Source of the DNA: Nelumbo lutea
Taxonomy: Eukaryota > Streptophyta > Magnoliopsida > Proteales > Nelumbonaceae
Assembly: GCA_022828595.1 (NCBI GenBank)
Contig: JAKGHH010000004.1
Location: 55,950,422 to 56,014,421, forward strand
Direction of reading: 5' to 3'
DNA: 64,000 bases
In this document: positions 47,701 through 59,700 of the stretch, in pieces
Layout: each line of letters starts with the position of its first letter
Numbering within the stretch: position 1 is the stretch's first letter
Position numbers and translations under genes: made by a program
Notes under the pieces: generated by a model
What the model saw: the letters and a program-made list of their open reading frames with translations, nothing else
Database searches by the model: none
Told to the model about the DNA's origin: nothing

Positions 47701-50700
47701 ATCGTTTCTTCCTCTGACTGGAACCTGGTGAGTAGGTATCAGAAGATGCTACTGGTGGGGAATATCCATGGATATTTGCAGGAAAAATTGCAGGTCCACT
47801 GAATTCAACATCGAACCAGAATGCAAAACCATGAAAGGGTGCTGCAAAGCAAAAAAGAATCATATGTAATAAAAAAAAGCAAATAATTGTACATACAAAA
47901 CCACATACAATGTGAAATAAAAATTAACATGCATATATATTTGCATCAAATAATAATGCAAACCAAGGAACACTGAAGATAAGGACCTCTAATGCAGCCT
48001 CCCCCTCCCTATCCCCTAACTATTGAGTAATTTTCAATCTAAAGGCTCACCCATAAGACCAATTAAATGAAATTTTATTGGCATCTTTAAAATAAAAAGA
48101 TAAAGTTTTCAACAGATAATATGATGTGGACAACATTCCAACAAACTACGACACCCAGATAGAGCAAAAAAAAATGCTGGTTAAGATGTCAGACGAGGAA
48201 TTTACACTAAAAAATGAAATGTCTGGCACAGAAAAACACCCATGTACAGGCATCCAGGTATTATATAGCTAAAAAAAGGCATAGTATAGGAGTAATGTAA
48301 ACTGGGAATAATTGTAAGACAACAAAATAGATAATCCTTGTAAATAACATGGAATTTACGCTAAAAATCGAAATGCCTGAAACAGCATGGCACCCATGTA
48401 CATATATTGTATTGTGGTCGACAAAATGGAAAGCCCACAAATCTCTCTCACCCTCACACTCCAATTCTAGATTTTAATATTTTTGTAATTGCTAGAGTCG
48501 ACAGTTAGGGGTATTTTAGTCCTTATGCATTGTTTTATTAATAGTTGTTTTGTGTATTTTATCTCAGTTTAAGTTATGTGTCCCATACATAATTAAGGAC
48601 ATAAGTGTCCTTGTACCTTTGATCACAAAACCAATAAATAAATTGCTGGTCGGCTAGGAGAAAGATTTGGATTATCTCTAAGCTGTTTCTCTCTATCTTC
48701 TTCTCCTTCTCTTTCTCCCCTTCTCTTTCTATTTTTCCCTAGGACTGAACCAGTGCTAACCAAACCATTAACATGGTATCAGAGCATTGATAATCAGCCA
48801 TTCCACCCAGAAATCACCCTTTTTTTCTCTTTGAATCGCCTCTCAGCCTATTGCTTCAAAGATATCTCATCACTCACTTGGAGGATCATGGGGGGACCAA
48901 AAAGAGTTGATTGTTTTTCTACTTGGGAGGTAATCATGCCTCCAGTAGTTGCTTTAGTGATTGTTTCAGTGGGTTGTTAGAAACCCTCTCTCAATGACTC
49001 AAAGAGGGCTAGCTGGTGAACTGTTCATTCGTACCTTGTGTTTGGAGTGGTGATTCAATCATATTTAGCAGTGTTGATCAACAGGCATGTGTAAAAAATG
49101 ATTTCCTCTTTTCTCTTGGTGCTGAATGTTTGTGATAACAGTGAATCTTGTTGCTGAAACCTATGACAGTGTGTGTTTCAGCAACAATTTTTTTTGAACA
49201 GTGTGTTTCAGCAACAATTGACTACTAGTAGTACAACGTGGTGAGTACTGAACAGTGTAGTGTGGTATTAGTGATTGAAGCTTTTATTTTCTTAAATCCA
49301 TGGCAACAACAGGAGAGAGTAGTGACAATAAATCCAGTGTTATGATTTCCCCAGACCACCCTCTACATGGGCTAATCATGCTGTGACAAGGGTAGTGGTG
49401 GAATCAGTGAAAATCAGCAAGCTAACCAAACACCTACATCTACGAGTACATCTGGGAAGGAGATGGTGAGTGTTCCACATGATGAATATGAAAGGTTTCT
49501 TCAAACTTCCTCACAACTAGTGATTTAAAAGGCACGCCTAGGCGCACAGGCAAGGCGCATTTTAGGGTAGGCACCTAGCCCAGGTCCTAGGCGCACGCCT
49601 GGTGCACCTTGCGCCTTAGCCCAGGCATTCGCCTTTTGAAAATTTGATGCTTTTTTTCTTTTCTTTTTTTTTTTTGAGTCTAGCGGCTGGGCCAAGGGCT
49701 CCGCCCCGGACCCACGTGCCACACCCCTCAAGGCAAGCCCAAACAAGTCCATGTTTGGTAATGTTGTTCATTAACCCCCTATTTGGTAATGTTGTTCATT
49801 CATTCATCCTAATAAATTATCTTCTTAGAAAGAAATTAAAACTATAAAATCAGTATTTTTTGTGTGAGAACTAAGAATTTAAGACCCTAACATGGACTTG
49901 TTTGGGCTTGCCTCAAGGGGCGTGGCACAAAGGTAGCTCGTAGAATCAGGAATGTATTAGCTACTTGAAGTGATGCAATTGAGAAAAAAAAAAAAGAGAT
50001 TGTGGGTTTTACATGCTTGAAAATGTTTTATATGTTTGATTTTATTTTTAAATTCTCATTTGAATATGCTTTACATGTTATGTTTATGTACTTTAGATAA
50101 TGGGCTTTTAAAACAGTTATTTTAAAATTTAAGTTTATGTTTTTATTAATATTATGTTTAATAATGCTTTGATTTTTTTGAGTTTTTTGGCATTTTTTTA
50201 TTTTTTTGACTTTTTTTTTTATTTTTTAGCATTTCTTATTTTTGTGCCTTGCTTAAAAAGGTGCAAAAATAAACATAACATGCTATTTTTGCGCCTTTCT
50301 TATTTTTGTGCCTCAAGCGCAAATTGACCCCTATGCCTTTTTTGCACCTTGCGCTTTTAAAACACTAATCACTATAGAACATTGCTACCCTTGCTCACTC
50401 AAGAGTGGTTTGTTTGGCATCCAAACCTTCCCATTGTATTATCGACTCTAGAGCTTTTGATCATATGAGTGGAACTCCAAGTGTGTTTTCTTCCCAATCT
50501 CAGTCTTCCACATCCCAAATAGTTACCCTAGATAATGGTTTTAGTTCCCCTATTTGTGATGCTAGAAATTCTGACCTTGCATCTTTATCTTTATCCTTTG
50601 TTTTATATGTACCCAAATTTCCATTCAATCTGATATCTATTAGTAGATTAACTAAGTCAATTAATTGTTCTAGCACCTTTTACCCCCTCGTGTTTTTCAA

Positions 50701-53700
50701 GATCTCAAGATAGTGATGAAGATTGGGGGATGACATGAAACTAGTGGATTGTATTATCTTGACAGTGTTGGTCCAAAAGCAGCACTTCAGTCCTCTCTTA
50801 CTCCTCTCCATTGGCATTGCAAGTTTATTCATCCATCTCCTAAATCACTTAAGTTACTTCTTCTCACATTGAATCATCTTTGTTCCTTGAAATGTGAGTC
50901 ATGTCAATACAAGAAACATCATTGAGTTCCCGTCATTCCTAGTCAACAGTAGAATTGAGTCCTTTTGCTTTGTTTCGTTCACATATTTGGGATCCAAATA
51001 GAATTGTGTTGTACAATGCCTACAAATATTTTGTAATTTTTGTTGATGATTATTTGGGGGCCATACTCAATTTGACGTTCATATAAAAATTCTTCTTTCT
51101 AATAATGGCAAAGAATAATATTTACAATGCTTCAACAATATTTGGAACATGATATTATTCCTTCCTCACCACTTGTGTTTCCTCTTCCAGTTCTAGTTGA
51201 TGTTCCTATTCCTATAGTTCCAATTGTGTCCAAACCTTCACCTCCCTCAGTCCAAGTTACTACTGAATGACCACCAATCAGGCAAGTGTAATTCACTGAT
51301 AGGCACAGACTCCTCCTCTAGTTCCTTCTTTGTCAACAAATCTAGTAGGTGTTTCTCCTCCTTCTAACCTTGATCATCCCACTAATTGCACAAAGGTAAG
51401 TATAGTCATACTCTTCATCCCATTTCCGATTATGTTTCTATTTCTCGCATATCTGCTTCCAATCACCCATTTGTTTGCCTTTTATCCTTCGTCTTTATTC
51501 CTAAAAATGTCTAGGAAGCACTTACATCCTTAGGTAGCGTCAAGTAATGGAAGAGGAATTATCTGCATTTGCACATAATCACACATGGGAGCTTTCCACT
51601 CTCCCTCCTAGTAAGCAAGTTGTAGGTTGTTAGTGGGCATACACGATTAAATACTTACCAAATGGTATGATAGAAAGGTCAAAGGTTTGATTAGTTGCTA
51701 AGCACTACTCACAATTGTATGGAATAGATTATATAGAAACTTTCTCTCCTATTGCCAAGATTAGATAAATCTGGGTTCTTATATCTTTAGCAAATATGTA
51801 TGATAGGCTCCTATTTCAGCTTGACATTAAGAATGTCTTCTTACATGGTGACCTTCTTGAGGAGGTTTATATGGAGCAACCACTAGGATTTATTGCTTAG
51901 TGGGAGGATGGTAAAGTGTGTAGACTCAAGAAGGCAATTTATGCACTAAAATAGTCTTTGTGTGCTTGGTTTGGCAAATTTAGTGAAGTGGTAAAAGACT
52001 TTGGTATGATGCAGTGTCAAATTGACCACTCAGAATTCAACTATGATTTTGAAGCTAGGAAAACTTTGTTGGTGGTATATGTAGATGACATTATTATAAC
52101 TAGCAGTGATAGTGTGGGGATTAATACATTGAAGGTCTTTCTACATGACTATTTCCAAACAAAAGATCTTGGCAAACTAAAGTATTTTCTAAGAATAGGG
52201 GTTGCAAGGTCGAAGCATGGCATCAATTTGTGCCAAAATATGTGCTTGACATGTTAGAAGAGACAGGACACTCAAGTGCTAAACCAGCTAAAACACCAAT
52301 GGAGCCTAGTGTCAAATTACGTATTGATGCAAGTGAGGAATTTGATAATCCAAGGAGGTACAAAAGGTTAGTGGGTAAGTTGAAGGCCAGATATCTCTTT
52401 TGCAATCAATGTGGTTAGCCAGTTTATGCAAAACCCTCAAGTACCCCATGAGAATGCAGTCCTAAGAATTGTGTGGTTTTTTAAGGGAACTCTAGGTCGT
52501 GGGTTATTGTACAAGTCTAGAGTGAGCCTTGAAATAGAAGGTTACATTGATGTAGATTGGGCTAGCTCAATATCTAACAGAATATCCACCATAGGGTATT
52601 ACACCATCCTTAGAGAGAACTTAGTGACAAGGAAGAGTAAGAACAAATAGTGGTAGAAAGGAGCATTGTCGAAGCTGAATATAGCTATGGCACATACAAC
52701 TTGTGAGCTAGTGTGGTTGAAGAACATCCTTCAAGAGATAGGATATTTAGTTAACAGCCCCATGAAGTTGTACCATGAAAACAAAACTGTTGTCCACATA
52801 TCATCCAATCCTGTTTTCCATGAAAGAACAAAGCACACGAGGTTGATTGTCATTTTATAAGAGAGAAAGTGCTTGGTGGACTGAATTGGAAAAAGGAAAT
52901 TGAAGAGAAATGGGGAAGAAATAGGTGGAAAAGCTGAAAAGGGAGAAGTTAACTCAATTTAGAAACAAATTGATAATAGAATGGAATTGGAATTTAGATG
53001 GTAATAATAATGATATTTGACTTGAAATGGAAAACAATATAAATAAAATAGCAAAGGATGCCTTGATAGAATATAAAGGGCAATGGCAAGGTAGTAAAGA
53101 AACCTGGTGGTGGAATGAAAAGGTTCAAAATATGATTAATTAAAATGAGCATGCTACAAAGATTGGCAACAAGCTGAAAAATGTAGAAAATTAGGAAAGT
53201 GAATGAGGTTAAATGTAAGGATTATGATGAGCTTTTACCATAAATTAGGCACTAAAGAGGGGAAAAAAGGAATGTATAAACTAGCAAAGATGAGAGAAAC
53301 GAAATGCAAACGTTTAAACCATGTTAGATGCATTAAAGATAAAGATCAAACTATTTTGATATTAAATGAACAATAAGGAGATGGTGTTGCTGAAAAAAAA
53401 ACAATAAGGAGATGGTGCTAATGGAGGAGAATTTAACAATACTAGTGTTAAAAACAATATTTTAAAAAACGACCCGAAACCATAACCGTTCTGGCCACTA
53501 GTTTCCAGGTCGACGCTTTAACCATCTGGTTCGAACAGACAACCCGTTTTGACAAAAATTTAAAAATTAAAAAAAAATAGTTAAAATAAAATGGCCAAAA
53601 ACTATTGAACAGGTAGAATGGGTCAACAGTTTCGACCGACCAGGTCAACGGGTCATTGACCAATTCAACAGTTGTTGGCCAGGGACTAGATTTGGGATAA

Positions 53701-56700
53701 AACGGAACTGGTTGCCTAGATGGTTCCCAAGCTGAATAGTCCAACCGTCTGGATCAACGACGGTTCGAAAACCTCAAAATAATACACACCTTCATAGAGT
53801 GAGGCCTACTTAAGTAAAAGATGTACTAGACAAAACGAAGAAAGGAAAGGCAATTAGGAATTTAGGACCTTATGGGATTGCAATAGAAGTATGGAAAGCT
53901 ATGGGAAAGGTAGACTTGTTATGGCCAACCAAACTAGTTAATAAGATAGTAAAAAAAAAAAGGAGATGCCTAATGATTAGAGAAACAGCAATATGGTGCC
54001 TATATTTAAGAAAAAGGGCGCTATACAAAGTTGTAATAACCATCGGGGGATTAAACTTATGAACCACACACTATGAAACTTTGGGAGAGAACAATCGAAC
54101 AAATATTATGACTTGAAACAAGTGTATCAAAGAACCAATTTGGCTTTACACAGAGCAAATCAACCATGGAAACTATATTTCTTTTGAGATGATTGATATA
54201 AAAGTTCAAAGAGAAGAACAAAGATCTTCATAGTTCATACAGTATTTTATGATATAGAAAAAGTATATGATAGAGTCTAGAGAGATAATATGGTGGGTCT
54301 TAGAAAAGAAAGGGGTTCAAAATAGGTAATATAAACCAAATTAAGGATATTTATGACGAGGCAATAACCATTGTTAGAACACCAATAGGAATGACATCAG
54401 ATTTACAATTACTATGGGTCTTCACCAAGGTTTTACACTTAGACCTTAACTATTTACATTGATCATAGATGAATTGATTAAACATAGAATACAAGAGATT
54501 TTAAAATAACCATGTTGTTTACGGATGACATTGTTTTAATTGACAAGTGTCATAGAATACAAGAGATTTTAAAATAAGTAGGACTAAAATAGGATTGTAA
54601 ATAAAGATGCACTTAGGATTGGAGACCAAGAGATAACACAATGTGACCATTTCCAGTACCTTGGTTCAATAATTCATAACGAGGGAGACATTGAGGAGGA
54701 TGTCACCCAAAGATTAGAGTAAGACGGGCAAAATGGACAGGTGCATCTAGGCTTTTATGTGTTGGGCAGTCAAGAAACATGACCAGAAAATAAATGTGGA
54801 AAAAATGCAAATGCTAGGTGGATGAATGGAAAAACCAGAAAGGATAGGATTAGGAATGAATTTATCTTTAGGAGCCTAGGAGTAGCTCCAATAGGTGATA
54901 AAAATGAGAGAGAGTAGATTAAGATGGTTTGGGCACGTTCATAGAAGATCACCAACTACGCCAGTTAGAAGTGATTTGTTACACATTTAAGGGGCTAGAA
55001 GAGCTCAAGGTAGACCAAATCAGACATCAGTAGAAGTAGTAAGAAATGATTTAGAACCAATAATTTAGCAATGGATAAGGCTTTAAATAGAATGGATTGG
55101 CGAAACTGGATTCATGTAGCCAATCCCATATAATTGGGATAAGACATGGATGATGATGATGATGATGATGAGGTTTTTCATTAAAATTACGTTTACCATT
55201 TTTAAGGTTATTTTAAATTTTAAGTTTATATTTCTAATTAATATTTTATTTAGCATTTTTAATATTTTTGACATTTTTGGGGATCTTTTGGCATTTGTTC
55301 AAATTTTTTTTAGCATTTTTTGCACCTTTCCTCGAAAACGTGCATGCCTCGCCTTGCACCTCGTGGCTCAGGTTTAAAATGCCCCTTGCGCGTTTGTGTG
55401 TCTTGTGCTTTTAAAATACCAAGTAAGATAATCGAATCAAATTGAGAAAATTTGGTAAGGTTTTTATGGAAAAGATGGTAGACAAAAGGTTTCATTGGTT
55501 TAGTAGGATAAGGTGTGTAGAACAAAGACAATGCTTAGTAATTAGAAAAAAATAAAAGATTAAATAAAATGCATTGTTAACAAAGTGGTGGTGAAGAGAA
55601 GCTGACTAGAAATAAAGGATTGTGTGGAATAGGCATTACATTGGTTAAAAATATTGGATTTGTTCCACTAGTTTTCTTTTGATGATGTTTGGAGTAATTG
55701 GTCAACAGTGGCAAGTTGCTCTTATAAATAGGTTAGAGTAATTGCAAATTGAGCACCCCCTCCTGAAGGATATTTAAAGCAGAATTTTGATGGGAGCAGT
55801 CAAGGCAACCCAAGCCTTTTTGGAATTGGAGGTACCTTAAGAAACTGAGGTTGGAAAATGTATTATCCTTTTTCTCAGGTTCGCTGGCAGTTGGGGACTT
55901 TGTTAGGGCTGAATTGTTAGCTCCGGTACAAGTACAGATATTGATCCAAAAAAAAAAAAAAATACAAGGACTACAGATTGCAAAAAGTTAGGCGTCAAGT
56001 ATCTACCGATTGAAGGGGATGCCAAGGTTGTAATACTGTAGGGGGGTGAATGACCCATAATCTGCCATCTGGTTCTATAATAATGAAATTCAGGTGGCTT
56101 ACACGAAATATGAACATAAGAATACAGTGGGTGGGAAAATCGGCAAATGCCATGGCTGATTGTTTATCCAAACAAAGGGAAAATAGGGATCAATTTTGTT
56201 GGACTCAGTTGTAATTTATTTTTGTTCTTTAATCACCTTTTTGTGAGAGGTTGCAGTTTGCGCCTCTCCTAGGGATGGTGGTGTGCAAATATGATGTAGA
56301 AAGGCGAAGTGATGTTTCAAGAAAAGTATATGGGATACAGAAAGTTTTTAGTGGGAGATGGAAGATGAGTAAGATTCTGAGAAGATGAATGGTGTGGAGA
56401 GGGGAGACCCTGAAACCCATCCAAGGCTGTATAGATTGAGAACTACATTAATTATAATGAATCAATGCTTTGAAAAATGGGGAGCATATTGTGTTGTGTC
56501 CAAGGTTTAGGCAGCCTATTAGTTAGGGAAGAGGGAAGTGTCACACAGGTTGAAAGATAAGAGACTGAAACAACAAAAAATTTATAGTGAAACTCAGGAT
56601 GAAAGATGGTGGAATGAATGTGTATTGTAGATGGAATGTTTATCATTAAAACTTGCTATGACACATTGACTAGGAGTTGGGCAGAGATATCTGAAATGAG

Positions 56701-59700
56701 AGGGGTATGGGGTAATCAAATTCCACTAAGATGGAAACTTTTTCTAGGGTATTATCATTGGATGGCATCCTAATGGTCACTCACTTGAAATCAAGGGGCT
56801 TTCATATGCCAAATACGTGCATGATAATATTTCTTCGCTGTACCATGGCAGCATCAATTTTGGAAGAGAGCTTTTCTTGTTGGCCCAAGCTTCCAGACGG
56901 CAAAAGAACTAAGACCATGCAGAGATTATTCCTTTCTCAGTTTGTTGGGTTATTTAAAAGAAAAGGATAGGCACAATTTTTTAAGACAAGTACAAATTGA
57001 GGAGAAGAATGGTGGCTGCTATTTTCTCTCTTGCTACGGAATGGGTTTTAGTTATTACTGAATTCGGGAGATTTAGGAATAAGCTTTTGTTCTTGGTCGG
57101 TTTTGGAAGCTGGGGGTTTTTGAGATGTTTTGAGAGTTCTGTATTTGTGCCTTTGTGGGTTTCATCACTTTGTAAAAATCAATTTGGTAAAATCTCATCA
57201 CAAACATTGTTGTCAATGCATCTAGGCAATTCTGCGCAACACTGGGGTGCCTAGTCACCTAGTCACCTTGGTGGGCACCTAGGCAATGCAGCCTATGCGA
57301 TAAGAAATTTATAAATATAAAGAAGTAACTTTTGTCTAGTTCCTCTAGTTTTACATACCATTACGCATGCATATTAATTAAAAAAAAATAGCAACTCTCT
57401 TTACTAAAACATTAATTTTTCTCTAAAAATGCGGCAAAGTATCATATCTAAAAGATTAAAAAAATCTTTAAATATATTAATTTCATTATTTTCAAAAATA
57501 GTACTACAATAATAAGTATTTAATAGAGCAACTTCATATCAGAAAGCAACTAAACAAGGTTTTTTAACTTAATAGTAAAAAAAAACAGTTGTTTTATTTA
57601 ATTGAAGAGAGAATGAGGGAGAATAGAAAAAAAAGAACCTTTGTATTTCTATTATTTCTTTCTTTCCCTCTTTCTTCGTCTCTCCTCAAAACCTTTTGAT
57701 CTTTTAAATTTCAATAGTAAAGCATCAAAACAAAGTATAAGTTATATATAAGTATATAATAGAATGTATTCACATACATATTAATAAGATGCATCAATAT
57801 AAATGACGGGACCCTAGTTGCCATAAGTCAAGGCGTTTAGGCAAGGCGACCAGCCAAGGGCGCCTAGTTGCCTAGGTCATAACTTGACAACTATGATCAC
57901 AAATAGCTTGGAGTAATTTTCTATTCCAATGAAATTTCTTCTGCTCTTTCTATGCTGAAACCGTATCACTTTAATCAAATTTATTCTTACTATAAAAGAA
58001 TTAAAGATCACCATTGAGAAAATAGAAAAATAAATGAGTGCATAATTTTACCTTGCATCATCGATGTAAATCTATATCTTGTTGTAATAGACTCAAGCTC
58101 CTGAATTGTGACCGTATAGCAATCAACATGCTTTACCTATTCATCAAGTTTGCATATGGATTCAATTTCCAAAACTACATCATATTGGAAGACATGGTTC
58201 TAAGCAATGCTCCGAAAACCAGAACTCTTTCTGATTCTCAAATATTAACAACCTAGAATACAGTCAAAACCATTGACTTCTTGTCATTGTTGCATGGACA
58301 AGGACACTAGAGTCAGAATCCAACACCTGTCCAAAAGTCTGACCCAACAAGATGAGAAATCATGGACTCAATAGACTCGTGGACATGTATATTGGAAAAA
58401 TATATACTACTAACAATTATCAAAAATATGTATATATACTACTAAAATATTCATCTTCTATATTAGTTGTTCATTTATGTCAAATAAGCTAGAATATAAA
58501 GAGGAAGCACTACATAGAAGTGTTCTCAAGAATCCGTGAAGTGTTGGACACTGATGCATGCCAACACAGAGACATAGTCCATTTATGAGAGTCCATGCAA
58601 CACTGCTTTTCATCAAATCTGGAAGTCATGGGTGAACAGGGTTGAACCCGGTTAAAGTACAGTAAAACCAATTTTTCATATGTCCTATTTCAGTATCTCT
58701 ATATTTTTAAATAACACATTTATGACATGAAACTATCACAGTCGAACCGTCAACCAGGAAACTGCAAAATTGGGCTCGTTACAGCTTAGTTGCTGATCTT
58801 GTTATTTAAAGAATTGATTCTAAGATATAATTTCATTTATTCATCTATTCATATTCTTTATTCAACCACTGCATATAAATGTACATATTTAACATAAAGA
58901 TGCCTGTATACAATAAGGGAACACTATCAAAAGTTGAACTTATGAGGACAAGAAAATAATATATAATAGGAAATTGAAGATTGAAAAAAAAAAAAGCAAT
59001 TAATCTTTTATAACAAGACATTTAAATCAAAAGTAGAAATAAACATGATCAAGAACATTCTAAAAACCATGTGAGAATCAAGGAAGCAGTTAAAATTTAC
59101 TGCAGGAAAATGGCTTTCCAGATGACCTATCAAATATTTCTTTTTTTGGTAATCAATCACAAGAAACAAGATAAAAACAGATAATTAATAAGAAAAGGTT
59201 ATGTACAAGCCCTTAAAAACAGGCAGCTAGAATAACAAGACCCATCCCTGTGTGTGTGTGTGGAAAATTTGACAAAAGCTAACACTTCTTACACTGAACT
59301 AGTGTTTTAAAAAGCGTGGGAGGCGTATGCCTAGAGGCACGGCTCCAGGCGAGGCGCTCCCGAAACTTTGCCCCCCCCCCCCCGCCCCCCCTTTTCGATG
59401 CAGGCCAATTTGTTCTTTTTTTTTTTCAATTAGGGTGTCTTGCTCCGCTCGCCTCTGCTTCGACAAGACCCCCCTTTCAACTAATGTTATGCATCTTTAT
59501 TCTTCTTAGTATAAAAGATTTTTATTAAAAATAAAGAAAAAATGAGATCCCCCCTTCCTCTTCATCCTCCCTCCTAACCCCCCTCCTCTTAAGGAGGCTT
59601 TCGCCTCCTTGTGTTCAGGAGGCTTATGCCTCTTGCGTTCTGAACTACACCTCACACCTCTAGGTAGTGGAACGCCTCACGTCACGCCTCCGCATTTTAA

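Larger units (their letters stand above)
48484..52866 (+). mobile_element. Copia retrotransposon, defective (in PRMT6 intron)
   Basis: 5' LTR (about 48484-48773), primer binding site, gag remnant, a hAT insertion (49518-50367), protease, pre-integrase, RT and RNase H pieces in plus orientation, all with many stops. Integrase is largely deleted and no 3' LTR is present; the element ends at HERTKHTR (about 52850), replaced by the LINE. Old and inactive. It belongs to a different Copia family from the element at 17188. Confidence 0.85.
47842..58051 (-). other. PRMT6: PRMT6 giant intron, 10.2 kb
   Basis: Separates exons encoding SMMQ and APFHGF. It contains a Copia element, an RTE LINE, an L1 RNase H fragment and at least four MITE copies, all annotated separately. 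The Copia and LINE units read on the opposite (plus) strand to the gene. Unassigned sequence remains at 47842-48483, 55421-55754 and 56214-57204. Confidence 0.85.

Noticed and set aside
56430..57000. Possible exon-like frames (for example 56731-56970)
   Set aside because: No domain recognised, no splice consensus consistent with PRMT6, and the region is bounded by LINE and MITE debris.
59316..59528. Proline-rich short frames on the plus strand
   Set aside because: They come from the C-run in the hAT MITE, not from a gene.
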